A stretch of DNA of 64,000 nucleotides from Paramuribaculum sp. Lineage in GTDB: Bacteria > Bacteroidota > Bacteroidia > Bacteroidales > Muribaculaceae. Below the pieces are notes generated by a model. That model searched no databases, was not told where the DNA came from, and saw only the letters and a program-made list of their open reading frames with translations. The position numbers and the translations under genes were made by a program. The stretch is from NCBI GenBank assembly GCA_022511125.1, contig JAFLSD010000003.1:62001-126000 (forward strand). The letters run 5' to 3'. Position 1 is the stretch's first letter, and each line of letters starts with the position of its first letter. This document shows positions 56,370 through 64,000 of the stretch, piece by piece.

Positions 56370-56978
56370 ATGCAAAAACTAATATTATTATTTGGAATTA
56401 TTTTAGTTATGAGTGTCTCATGTCAAAACAATCAGAAGGCTTCCGAGTCCAATAACAACTTGCTTGAACTGGCACAAAACCGCCGCTCCATCCGCAGTTA
56501 TACCGATGAACCATTAAGCCGTGAGACCATCGACAGTATTCTCACGATAGCAATCCTCGCTCCGTCAAGCTATGGACAAAATCCTGTTGAGTTTGTGGTG
56601 GTGGAAGGTAAGGACATGCTAAGGAAGCTTGCCGATTGTAAAGCCATCGGAGCCCCTTCAGTGCGAAACGCAACCGCAGCTGTGGTTGTAATGGCCGACA
56701 CCACAAAAGGGGAATTATGGGTTGAGAATACTTCCGTGGCAGCTGCCTATCTTCTTTTGGCAGCTGAACAGTATGGAGTGGGAGCCTGTTGGAACGAGAT
56801 ACATCTCCGCAACGGACAGCGCAAGAGTGCAAGCAGAGAAATCTGTGAACTGTTAGGCATTCCTCCCAAATACGAAGTGGAATGTATGGTTTCTCTCGGT
56901 TATCCAGCAGAGACCAAAGAACCACGCTCCGCTGAACAGATGAAAAAAGGAAGAATCCATTATTTTTCAGACAAATAA
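56370..56978 (+). CDS. Exported nitroreductase lipoprotein
   Basis: An FMN-dependent nitroreductase-family protein of 202 residues. It has a lipoprotein signal, lipobox VMSVSC (Cys about 16), then NRRSIRSYTDEPLSRETID, LAPSSYGQNPVEFVVVEG, AAAYLLLAAEQYGVGACWNEI and MVSLGYPAETK, all typical. The start ATG 56370 gives a clean signal peptide. It lies 15 nt after the flavodoxin stop. Export of a second flavoprotein from the same operon is notable. Confidence 0.85.
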   Translation: MQKLILLFGIILVMSVSCQNNQKASESNNNLLELAQNRRSIRSYTDEPLSRETIDSILTIAILAPSSYGQNPVEFVVVEGKDMLRKLADCKAIGAPSVRNATAAVVVMADTTKGELWVENTSVAAAYLLLAAEQYGVGACWNEIHLRNGQRKSASREICELLGIPPKYEVECMVSLGYPAETKEPRSAEQMKKGRIHYFSDK

Positions 56979-57005
56979 TTCATTATCATATTAATACATA
57001 AATCT

Positions 57006-57305
57006 ATGATCAGACATATTTTCATAGGGGTAATCAAACCCGGAGTTGATGAAGAAAAAATCAACGAAAGATTGGAAGTTATGAAAAACATAGGCAAATC
57101 AGTGCCTCAGGTTTCCAATCTTGCAGTCGGTAGAAACCTTAATTGGTACACTCAACAGGACGCTCTTGCTCTTGTTGGAGATTTCAAAGATAAGGAAGAC
57201 TGGCTTGCTTTCATCAACAGTGACTATCACCAGGAAAAACTCAACAAGGTAGCCGGAGAAGTTTTCGATATGGAAAAGTCTCTCGGTTATGAATATGAAT
57301 TTTAA
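57006..57305 (+). CDS. Dabb-domain (stress-responsive A/B barrel) protein
   Basis: A 99-residue dimeric alpha/beta-barrel-type protein. IRHIFIGVIKPGVDEEKINERLEVMKNI and LVGDFKDKEDWLAFINSDYHQEKLNKV match the Dabb fold, with the conserved C-terminal helix. No catalytic residues are certain. It is part of the AraC-linked operon, 27 nt after the nitroreductase and 11 nt before the second AKR. Confidence 0.78.
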   Translation: MIRHIFIGVIKPGVDEEKINERLEVMKNIGKSVPQVSNLAVGRNLNWYTQQDALALVGDFKDKEDWLAFINSDYHQEKLNKVAGEVFDMEKSLGYEYEF

Positions 57306-57316
57306 AATTATCGGTT

Positions 57317-58318
57317 ATGAAATACGCAGAATTAGGAAATACCGGGATTAAAGTTTCCCGCATTTGTGCTGGTTGTATGTCTTACGGAGTACCCTCCGAC
57401 GACTTCCTGCAGTGGACTCTCGACTATGAAAAAAGTCGTGAGATGATAAAATTCGCATTCGACAACGGCGTTACTTTCTTCGACACTGCTAATTGCTATT
57501 CCCACGGAACAAGTGAGGAATTCATGGGACGAGCGTTTAAGGAACTTGGAATCAAACGCGAGGATATAGTAGTTGCAACCAAGGTTTATTTCAACAAGGG
57601 GAAGCTTCAGCCTAAGGCCATAGCCCGGGAAATTGAGGACTCGTTGAAACGTCTCGGTATGGATTATGTGGATCTATACCAAATCCATCGCTTCGATTAC
57701 TCTACCCCCATTGAGGAAACGATGGTTGCTCTCGACAAACTCGTAAAAGAAGGTAAAGTAAGGGCTATCGGAGCATCTGCCATGTATGGTTATCAATTCT
57801 ATAATATGCAGATGGCAGCCGAACGCAACGGACTGACTCCTTTCTCTACGATGCAAAACCACTACAATCTGCTTTATCGTGAGGATGAACGAGAACTAAT
57901 TCCTATATGCAAGCAGATGAATGTTTCTCTTATTCCCTATTCGCCATTGGCAAGCGGTCACCTGACACGTCCCACATGGAACAGCGACAGTAAGCGAAGC
58001 GAGACCGACAAGACCATGAAGTCGAAATATGACCATGCAATGGAAAACGACATGAAGATTGTGGAACGTGTTGCAGAAATCGCTTCCAAAAGAGGAGTAA
58101 GCATGACAGAGGTTTCTCTCGCTTGGCTCTTTGCCAAAGGTGTCACGGCTCCGATAGTCGGCGCCACCAAACCACACCACTTTGCAGATGCAATCAAATC
58201 GGTTGATTTAATACTTAGCGAGGCGGAAGTTGATTATCTTGACGAGCCATATGTAGCTCACTCTGTTGTCGGGCCACTTTCCGCGGGTCCTAATCCGCTA
58301 CCTCCGTTCATCAGATGA
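57317..58318 (+). CDS. Aldo/keto reductase (second, YajO-like)
   Basis: An aldo/keto reductase of 333 residues, distinct from the first. Catalytic residues lie in FFDTANCYSHGTSEEFMG, ATKVYFNKGK and DLYQIHRFD. The cofactor end carries APIVGATKPHHFADAIKS. It is the YajO/Tas-type subfamily. It is the last gene of the redox operon; no clear terminator is visible in the 100 bp after it. Confidence 0.9.
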   Translation: MKYAELGNTGIKVSRICAGCMSYGVPSDDFLQWTLDYEKSREMIKFAFDNGVTFFDTANCYSHGTSEEFMGRAFKELGIKREDIVVATKVYFNKGKLQPKAIAREIEDSLKRLGMDYVDLYQIHRFDYSTPIEETMVALDKLVKEGKVRAIGASAMYGYQFYNMQMAAERNGLTPFSTMQNHYNLLYREDERELIPICKQMNVSLIPYSPLASGHLTRPTWNSDSKRSETDKTMKSKYDHAMENDMKIVERVAEIASKRGVSMTEVSLAWLFAKGVTAPIVGATKPHHFADAIKSVDLILSEAEVDYLDEPYVAHSVVGPLSAGPNPLPPFIR

Positions 58319-58376
58319 TAGACATAACGGAAATGGCAAATACTATTCATCCAGTTTAAAATTCGGGAAAATTGGT

Positions 58377-58384
58377 TAATTTTG
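58377..58384 (+). promoter_or_regulatory. -7 box of the ABC exporter gene
   Basis: TAATTTTG fits the -7 consensus, 34 nt before ATG 58419. Confidence 0.55.
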
Positions 58385-58418
58385 CATAGCTTATTAGCCA
58401 AGATGCGTAATTAACCGT

Positions 58419-60275
58419 ATGGGACAATTCTGGAATCTGTTGCGGAGGTTTGTTCCTCCCTACAAGAAATATCTGATTCTCAGCATGGTCTGCAATCTTT
58501 TGTCGGCCGTGCTGACCTTATTTTCTTTTGCCGTGATAATGCCCATTCTCGAGATGCTTTTCGAGCTCAATAGCGAGACTTACAGTTATATGCCGTTTTC
58601 CGAGGCCGGCGTGAGTCATATCACCGATGTGGCTGTAAACAATTTTTATTACGCGACTCAACTCTCTATCGAACGGTTCGGGCAAAGCGGAACGCTCGCC
58701 CTGCTTGGATGCTTGTTGATAGTCATGACGGCGTTGAAAACCGGCGTGACCTATCTGGGTTCGTATTTCATCGTGCCGTTGCGTTCAGGAGTGGTGAGAG
58801 ACATTCGCAATGAACTTTACGATAAGATAGTGAATCTACCGTTAGGATTCTTCACAGCCGAACGCAAGGGCGACGTGATGGCTCGCATGAGCGGCGATGT
58901 GGCTGAAGTGGAAAATTCGATAATGTCCTCTTTAGACATGCTGTTCAAAAATCCGGTTATGATAATAGTTTGTCTGGCCATGATGATAGCCATCAGCTGG
59001 CAACTGACTTTGTTCGTTTTTATTCTTCTGCCTGTAGCGGGGCTTGTTATGGGAAAAATAGGCAAAAGGCTGAAGAGAGATTCTTTGGAAGCCCAGGAGC
59101 AATGGGGATCGCTCATGAGCAATATCGAAGAGACTTTAAGCGGATTGCGAATCATAAAGGCTTTCAATGCCGAAGAGAAAGTGGAAAAACGATTTCATGA
59201 AGGCACGCAAAGATTTTTCGACATATCGAACAGTGTGGCTCGACGGCAGTCGCTGGCTCATCCAATGAGCGAATTTCTGGGCACTGTAACTATAGCTATC
59301 GTCCTATGGTTCGGAGGAAGTCTGATATTGAGCGGACGCTCCGGAATAGACGCTCCGATGTTTATCTATTATCTCGTTATTTTCTATAGCATAATCAATC
59401 CGGCCAAGGAATTTTCACGCGCTTCGTACGCCATACAGAAAGGGATGGCATCTATGGTAAGAATCGACAAGATTCTATCGGCTGAAAATCCTATAGCCGA
59501 TCCGGAAATACCTCAACCGATCAGTTCTTCAGACGGACGCGCTAAAGGAGAAGTAGTCTATCGTGGTGTGACTTTCGGCTATGATCCCCATGTGCCTGTA
59601 GTAAAGGATATCGATATGGTAATAAGGCCTGGCGAAACGCTTGCTCTCGTAGGACAAAGCGGTAGCGGCAAATCGACGCTCGCCGACCTTCTGCCGAGAT
59701 TTTATGATGTCGACAAGGGACAAATCACCGTTGACGGCAAAGACATCCGTGACGTTAGAGTTCACGATCTGAGATCGTTGATGGGCAACGTCAATCAGGA
59801 AGCTATCCTTTTCAACGACACTTTCTACAATAATATTACCTTCGGTGTGGATTCAGCCACAATGGAGCAGGTAATAGAAGCGGCAAAAGTAGCAAATGCT
59901 CATGATTTTATTATGGCTTCCGAAAAAGGTTATGACACAAATATAGGCGACCGCGGCTGCAAGTTGTCGGGAGGTCAGAGACAGAGGATATCCATAGCAC
60001 GCGCTGTGCTTAAAAATCCGCCTATTCTGATACTCGACGAAGCGACTTCAGCGCTCGACAGCGAAAGTGAAAAATCCGTACAGCAAGCGCTTGACCGCCT
60101 TATGAAAGACCGCACCACAATAGTTATAGCCCATCGGCTTTCCACTATCAAGAACGCTTCACAGATATGCGTGATCCATGAGGGCAGAATCGTTGAGCGA
60201 GGCACCCACGACGAACTCATGACTCTTGACGGACACTACGCCCGATTGGTAAAAATGCAGTCCGTGAAGGATTGA
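58419..60275 (+). CDS. MsbA-like ABC exporter (fused permease-ATPase)
   Basis: A 618-residue half-transporter with six transmembrane segments in the first 330 residues (the fourth and fifth form the pair seen around NPVMIIVCLAMMIAISWQLTLFVFI). The nucleotide-binding domain carries Walker A LVGQSGSGKST (about 410-420), the signature LSGGQRQRIS (about 512) and Walker B ILILDEATSALD. The family includes MsbA (lipid A flippase) and general multidrug exporters. It lies near lpxB in the genome but not in the same operon. It is convergent with meaB, 4 bp apart. Confidence 0.88.
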   Translation: MGQFWNLLRRFVPPYKKYLILSMVCNLLSAVLTLFSFAVIMPILEMLFELNSETYSYMPFSEAGVSHITDVAVNNFYYATQLSIERFGQSGTLALLGCLLIVMTALKTGVTYLGSYFIVPLRSGVVRDIRNELYDKIVNLPLGFFTAERKGDVMARMSGDVAEVENSIMSSLDMLFKNPVMIIVCLAMMIAISWQLTLFVFILLPVAGLVMGKIGKRLKRDSLEAQEQWGSLMSNIEETLSGLRIIKAFNAEEKVEKRFHEGTQRFFDISNSVARRQSLAHPMSEFLGTVTIAIVLWFGGSLILSGRSGIDAPMFIYYLVIFYSIINPAKEFSRASYAIQKGMASMVRIDKILSAENPIADPEIPQPISSSDGRAKGEVVYRGVTFGYDPHVPVVKDIDMVIRPGETLALVGQSGSGKSTLADLLPRFYDVDKGQITVDGKDIRDVRVHDLRSLMGNVNQEAILFNDTFYNNITFGVDSATMEQVIEAAKVANAHDFIMASEKGYDTNIGDRGCKLSGGQRQRISIARAVLKNPPILILDEATSALDSESEKSVQQALDRLMKDRTTIVIAHRLSTIKNASQICVIHEGRIVERGTHDELMTLDGHYARLVKMQSVKD

Positions 60276-60279
60276 AATA

Positions 60280-61377
60280 TTATTTTTTCAAGATATCGGA
60301 GAAGTAGAAATCGAGGACATCGCGAGCCGCAGCGAATGAAGTCTGCCTATTGGCCAGAACACGTGCTTCGCCTTCGGCAAGACGGCGTTCTATTTCAGGA
60401 TCATTATAGAAGCTTGACCGCAAGCGTTCGTTGATCGTCTCATACATCCAATAACGTGCCTGTTCGCTACGTTTTCGTTCGAAATAACCGTTGGCCTTAA
60501 CAAAATCAAAATAACGGTCGATCATATCCCATACTTCCGGTATACCGAGTTCAAAATAGCCGGAATAAGTCAGCACCTCAGGCGACCAGCCTGATGCAGC
60601 AGGCGGAAAAAGCATCAAAGCGGAGCGGAATTGAGCTTGCGCCAGACGAGCCCGGTCGACATTGTCGCCGTCGGCTTTATTTATTACTATGCCATCGGCC
60701 ATTTCCATTATACCGCGCTTTATTCCCTGGAGTTCATCACCCGTCCCGGCCAACTGAATCAACAGGAAGAAATCAACCATCGAATGAACAGCCGTTTCAC
60801 TCTGACCCACACCAACAGTCTCAACAAAGATATTATTATAGCCTGCGGCTTCACACAACACTATGGTTTCTCTCGTTTTCCGAGCCACGCCTCCTAACGA
60901 GCCTGCCGAAGGACTGGGACGAATGAAAGCAGCCGGATGAACCGACAGTTTTTCCATACGGGTTTTATCGCCGAGAATACTACCCTTCGTACGCTCACTC
61001 GATGGGTCGATAGCGAGAACCGCCAACTTGCCTCCTGACTTCAACACATGAAGACCGAAAACATCGATAGACGTACTTTTGCCCGCTCCGGGTACTCCAG
61101 TGATTCCGATTCTACGCGAATTTCCAGAATACGGCAGACATTTCTCTATCACCTCCTGAGCTATGGCCTGATGGTCAGCCGAAAGACTCTCTACAAGGGT
61201 CACAGCACGCGACAACATTGTAATGTCGCCTTTCAATATTCCTTCAACCATTTCGCCGACGGTAGGCATCGGTTTGCGTTTGCGTTTTGTCAGATATGGA
61301 TTGACGGAAGGAGGCTGTTTCACTCCGGAATTTACTGTAAGTCCGGCGAATTGACTGTCGTTTTCAATATGTTCCAT
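60280..61377 (-). CDS. meaB: MeaB/ArgK-type GTPase
   Basis: A G3E-family GTPase of 365 residues that protects and loads methylmalonyl-CoA mutase in other bacteria. It has the P-loop GVPGAGKST (94-102), AIDPSSERTKGSILGDKTRM (switch region), ETVGVGQSE and the specificity motif NKADGDN. The mutase genes are not in this window; in Bacteroidales meaB is often next to them but not always. It is followed on the minus strand upstream by the two DUF1573 genes (reverse orientation relative to transcription order), so it may be co-transcribed with them after the 16-nt gap. Confidence 0.9.
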   Translation of the reverse strand: MEHIENDSQFAGLTVNSGVKQPPSVNPYLTKRKRKPMPTVGEMVEGILKGDITMLSRAVTLVESLSADHQAIAQEVIEKCLPYSGNSRRIGITGVPGAGKSTSIDVFGLHVLKSGGKLAVLAIDPSSERTKGSILGDKTRMEKLSVHPAAFIRPSPSAGSLGGVARKTRETIVLCEAAGYNNIFVETVGVGQSETAVHSMVDFFLLIQLAGTGDELQGIKRGIMEMADGIVINKADGDNVDRARLAQAQFRSALMLFPPAASGWSPEVLTYSGYFELGIPEVWDMIDRYFDFVKANGYFERKRSEQARYWMYETINERLRSSFYNDPEIERRLAEGEARVLANRQTSFAAARDVLDFYFSDILKK

Positions 61378-61393
61378 TTAGAAATAATTCGGA

Positions 61394-62488
61394 TTATTTT
61401 ACTTCTCCCACCACTCTTATAATCTGTGTAGGAGCTGAAGGATCGTTAGTTATCAAGGTGATACGGGCGTTTAGCGGTTCGCCGGCCGGAATCTCCGAGG
61501 GATCGACTATGATAGAGATGTCTATCGATTTGCCGCTTTTTATCTTATCGGAGGAAGCATTTACCTTAATAGCACGATCGGGGCTGTAAAGACGTCTGAT
61601 GTATAGTGTATTTTTTCCTTTATTTGTTATTTTATCCTTCACAGTCAAAGACTTGGAAGCTCGAGAGATAATTCCCATATCGACCATTTCTTTTTCGAGA
61701 CTCGCTACAGGAGCATTAGCGCGCTCGGAATCGGAAAGAGTAGAGAAATCTTCATTGACGATCATTATGGTAGATACAGGAATGTAGGTTGACGACGAAT
61801 CATTCGAATCGATTTTTACTCTTAACGAATCCGCGGCCAGTCCCCATAAAGTTTGCCCGTCTGTAACGGCCTGAATGTTTACGACAAATTGTTCTCCCGG
61901 AGGTACTGCTTCCGGCCTGACTATCGGAGAAAGATATTTGGGATTATCTGTGACTACAGGTCTGAGTGTGTCGTTTGAAGCGTTATAGCCTCGAAGTGTA
62001 GCCGATGCCGTATGACCTTTTTTGACTTCACCAAAGGGCAGCACGGAGCTTGAGAGTCTTATTTTTCCTCCGTCAACCGGATAACGTCCCTTAAGCGAGT
62101 TGCTTGACCCTATCACTGTGCCTATAATAGTCAGCACGGAATTTTTGTCGGCATTTGTCGTTACATATACTTTCTTATCGAAACGTCCGGGTCGTCCTTT
62201 TGCATCGTAAGAGACCGTAAGGGAAAGCGTGTCGCCCGGCTGGATACCTTCAAGGGTATATTTCGGCGTAGTGCATCCACAATTAGCTCTCGCAGAAAGA
62301 ACATAGAGCAGTTCATCTCCGGTATTAACGGCTTTGAATGTAGTCGTCACCAATCCTAATTCTTCGTCGAACGCGCCGAAATCATGTGTAGTTTCAAGCC
62401 AGCAGATCTTCGGCTCTGCCGCTGACGATAAAGCAACGAATGCAATAATGCTTAACAAAGCCCCTCTCATTCTTGAAGCCATTTTCAC
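61394..62488 (-). CDS. Exported DUF1573 protein
   Basis: A 364-residue exported protein with a signal peptide (about 1-24, ending SSAA). The N-terminal domain is a DUF1573 Ig-like module (THDFGAFDEELG, then FKAVNTGDELLYVLSARANCGCTTPKYTLEGIQPGDT). The NCGCTTP cysteine motif is the family hallmark. Two further Ig-like segments follow (about 150-260 and 285-364). Function is unknown. It lies 14 nt after a smaller DUF1573 gene on the same strand. Confidence 0.8.
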   Translation of the reverse strand: MKMASRMRGALLSIIAFVALSSAAEPKICWLETTHDFGAFDEELGLVTTTFKAVNTGDELLYVLSARANCGCTTPKYTLEGIQPGDTLSLTVSYDAKGRPGRFDKKVYVTTNADKNSVLTIIGTVIGSSNSLKGRYPVDGGKIRLSSSVLPFGEVKKGHTASATLRGYNASNDTLRPVVTDNPKYLSPIVRPEAVPPGEQFVVNIQAVTDGQTLWGLAADSLRVKIDSNDSSSTYIPVSTIMIVNEDFSTLSDSERANAPVASLEKEMVDMGIISRASKSLTVKDKITNKGKNTLYIRRLYSPDRAIKVNASSDKIKSGKSIDISIIVDPSEIPAGEPLNARITLITNDPSAPTQIIRVVGEVK

Positions 62489-62502
62489 TCCTCCTTTGTT
62501 CC

Positions 62503-62883
62503 TTACGGCACTATTACTCCGTTAAATCGCAATGACTCTCTTTTGGACGAAACGTTGGTTTTCACTTTCACCTCACGTCGAAATTCACCTCTACGACCTT
62601 CGGGATTGAATGTTATTTTAATCTTGCCTGTCTTGCCTGGGGCTATCGGTTCTTTTGGAAATTCGGGTGTCGTACATCCACATCCCCCGTTAGTCACGTT
62701 GACAATCACTAAAGGCTTGTCGCCGGTGTTAGTGAATGCATATTCGTAGGAGACGGCACCTTTGGTAGATTTTATCGTTCCGAAGTCGTGGGTTTTGTTT
62801 TTAAAGCTTATTGCCGGTCCGTCGGCCATTGCAGGAAGTACTGCAAAGAAGGAAATCAACAAAAATAAAAGAGTTTTTTTCAT
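62503..62883 (-). CDS. Small exported DUF1573 protein
   Basis: A 126-residue protein with a signal peptide (about 1-20, ending PAMA) and a single DUF1573 domain: KTHDFGTIKSTKGAVSYEYAFTNTGDKPLVIVNVTNGGCGCTTPEFPKEPI. The motif GGCGCTTP matches the larger neighbour's NCGCTTP, suggesting duplication. Cysteines could bind a metal or form a disulfide outside the cytoplasm. Confidence 0.82.
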   Translation of the reverse strand: MKKTLLFLLISFFAVLPAMADGPAISFKNKTHDFGTIKSTKGAVSYEYAFTNTGDKPLVIVNVTNGGCGCTTPEFPKEPIAPGKTGKIKITFNPEGRRGEFRREVKVKTNVSSKRESLRFNGVIVP

Positions 62884-62975
62884 AGCCTGAATATCTTGTC
62901 ATATTTGTTCATTCCTCAAAATTACAACTTTTATTCAATTTTGCAAAAACGACTTGATTATATCGGTTATCGGAT

Positions 62976-63761
62976 TTATTGGGTAGAAGTATCGACACCC
63001 ACTCCTATGCCGAACAGGGCGTAATCGTACCATACCGGATCCTCGGGTCTTATTGAGCGAAGGGTTTCGGTCAAATCAACCGCCGATTTCTTGTCATTAG
63101 CCTTACGGTTTAGCAATCCCAATTCACGGGCAGTATTACCTACATGTACATCCAACGGGATATAAAGTTGAGATGGTTTGAGTACCTTCCATATACCCAT
63201 GTCGACTATTCCATCGTCTCTGACAAGCCATCTCAGAGCCATATTGACGCGTTTGAGAGCGGAGTTCTGCAAATTCAGCGGAAAACATCTCGACTCACCA
63301 TTTCCTTCATTCGCCTCAGAAAGGACGCGATTCAATCCTTCCACTAACTTCCACGAAGGCAGTTCTGCATCGGAGATGTTCAGTTTTCGGGCATAATCTT
63401 CAAGCGAGCCGAAGGTCGCATATACCGTTCTGAGCCCCCTCATAAGATGCTTGAAGTGCCGATTGAAAAAAGTACGGTGAATATTATCCTCGTCATTTAG
63501 ATCTTCATATCCTTCGTCCATCAAATAGTTATATGGGTCATGGCCGGTGAGGGCAAGCATTCGGTCGATGTTTCGGCATATCATCTTTCTGTTTCCCCAC
63601 GCAATTGTCGAGGCCAGCAGACTGACTATTTCAATATCGCGTTTATCTTCAAAACGTCTTGGGAATTGCACAGGATCGGCATTGATGAACGCGGGCGAAT
63701 TTATCCGTCGGGCTTCCGAGTCGAGTAATTCTATAATGTCAGTTGGCACATTGGCAATCAT
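62976..63761 (-). CDS. TIGR02757 (DUF2400) family protein
   Basis: A 261-residue protein of the TIGR02757 family, common in Bacteroidetes and of unproven function (some relatives resemble DNA-glycosylase-like helical folds). Motifs seen include LASTIAWGNRKMICRNIDRM, HRTFFNRHFKHLMRGLRTVY and LYIPLDVHVGNTARELGLL, then DYALFGIGVG near the C-terminus. ATG 63761 is chosen over 63812 because MIANVPTDIIELLD starts the conserved part. Its C-terminus (GVDTSTQ) is intact. Confidence 0.8.
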   Translation of the reverse strand: MIANVPTDIIELLDSEARRINSPAFINADPVQFPRRFEDKRDIEIVSLLASTIAWGNRKMICRNIDRMLALTGHDPYNYLMDEGYEDLNDEDNIHRTFFNRHFKHLMRGLRTVYATFGSLEDYARKLNISDAELPSWKLVEGLNRVLSEANEGNGESRCFPLNLQNSALKRVNMALRWLVRDDGIVDMGIWKVLKPSQLYIPLDVHVGNTARELGLLNRKANDKKSAVDLTETLRSIRPEDPVWYDYALFGIGVGVDTSTQ

Positions 63762-63859
63762 ATCTTTGTGAAATATGGGTTTGATTAAAAAAAATGAAAG
63801 ACGCTGCCTCACGGCGCATCTCCCATTAAACTTAAAAAATAGTAAATAAGGGGGAAAAG

Positions 63860-63931
63860 TAGCCCATAGGAGAATCGAACTCCTCTTTCAAGAATGAAAA
63901 TCTTGCGTCCTAGCCGATAGACGAATGGGCC
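63860..63931 (-). tRNA. tRNA-Glu (anticodon TTC)
   Basis: On the minus strand the acceptor stem GGCCCAT pairs with ATGGGCT (one G-U), discriminator A. The anticodon stem CAAGA/TCTTG carries the loop TTTTCAT, anticodon TTC. The T loop GTTCGATTC is present and CCA is not encoded. It is 72 nt long, between rpsT and the TIGR02757 gene. Confidence 0.95.
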
Positions 63932-63945
63932 TTGTCACTTCTCTA

Positions 63946-64000
63946 TCAAGCAGCGAGCTGATTGACGTGCTTCGCAAGCTTGCTTTTGAGATTGGAAGCT
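63946..64000 (-). CDS. rpsT: Ribosomal protein S20, C-terminal end only
   Basis: The last 17 codons and stop (TGA 63948-63946) of a minus-strand gene lie here; the translation ends NLKSKLAKHVNQLAA, the typical C-terminus of small-subunit protein S20 in Bacteroidetes. The rest is beyond the window. tRNA-Glu begins 14 bp after its stop on the same strand, which is a common Bacteroidales arrangement. Confidence 0.82.
   Translation of the reverse strand, partial: ASNLKSKLAKHVNQLAA

Overview
The window reads as a chromosomal segment of a gut Bacteroidales bacterium, most likely a Muribaculaceae-like member. The evidence is: Bacteroidetes-type promoters (TAnnTTTG -7 boxes, few Shine-Dalgarno sites), paired PorX and PorW homologues, a BspA-type leucine-rich lipoprotein, many exported lipoproteins and glycoside hydrolases, a SufBCDS operon, and lpxB (Gram-negative outer membrane). 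Species-level placement is inference.

Layout. 1-3.3 kb: rnr (cut by the window edge) and gyrB on the minus strand. 3.5-9.0 kb: tRNA-Pro(GGG), then a phage-derived island holding an XRE-like regulator, a conserved promoter element, an unrecognised 721-residue virion-like protein, a large terminase, and a repeat island with strong hairpins. 9-12 kb: exported GH2 beta-galactosidase. 12.2-19.6 kb: a tightly packed minus-strand operon, aroA, a small Cys/His protein, a metal ABC permease, porW-like, porX-like and tsaE. 19.9-26.6 kb: cvpA, sufBCDS, a DUF308 protein and a cytidylate-kinase-like protein. 26.8-34.8 kb: a 2422-residue two-module NRPS ending in a reductase (C-A-T-C-A-T-R) and its phosphopantetheinyl transferase. 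34.9-43.6 kb: GH20 hexosaminidase, L,D-transpeptidase, S9 peptidase, YiiX-like protein, DUF3861 protein, sialidase and an FKBP isomerase. 43.6-47 kb: a phosphotyrosine phosphatase, lpxB, a nucleotidyltransferase and a BspA-like lipoprotein. 47.3-53.8 kb: a TolC/EmrA/EmrB-type efflux operon with a porin and an esterase. 53.8-58.3 kb: an AraC regulator diverging from a redox operon (two aldo/keto reductases, exported flavodoxin and nitroreductase, Dabb protein). 58.4-64 kb: an MsbA-like ABC exporter, MeaB, two DUF1573 proteins, a TIGR02757 protein, tRNA-Glu and the end of rpsT.

The most unusual signal is a long promoter element present twice, 30.5 kb apart in inverted orientation. One copy precedes the phage-like virion/terminase genes and the other precedes the NRPS. 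A 46-bp core is identical in both copies, the -7 box lies exactly 15 bp beyond it in both, and an upstream AT-rich block is shared at nearly the same distance. This points to common, activator-dependent control of a phage-derived module and a secondary-metabolite locus.

The NRPS and PPTase together should make a dipeptide released as an aldehyde. The GH2, GH20 and GH33 enzymes fit foraging on host glycans. The 47-54 kb efflux block looks more AT-rich than its neighbours by eye. All protein assignments come from motif reading; no database search was run.
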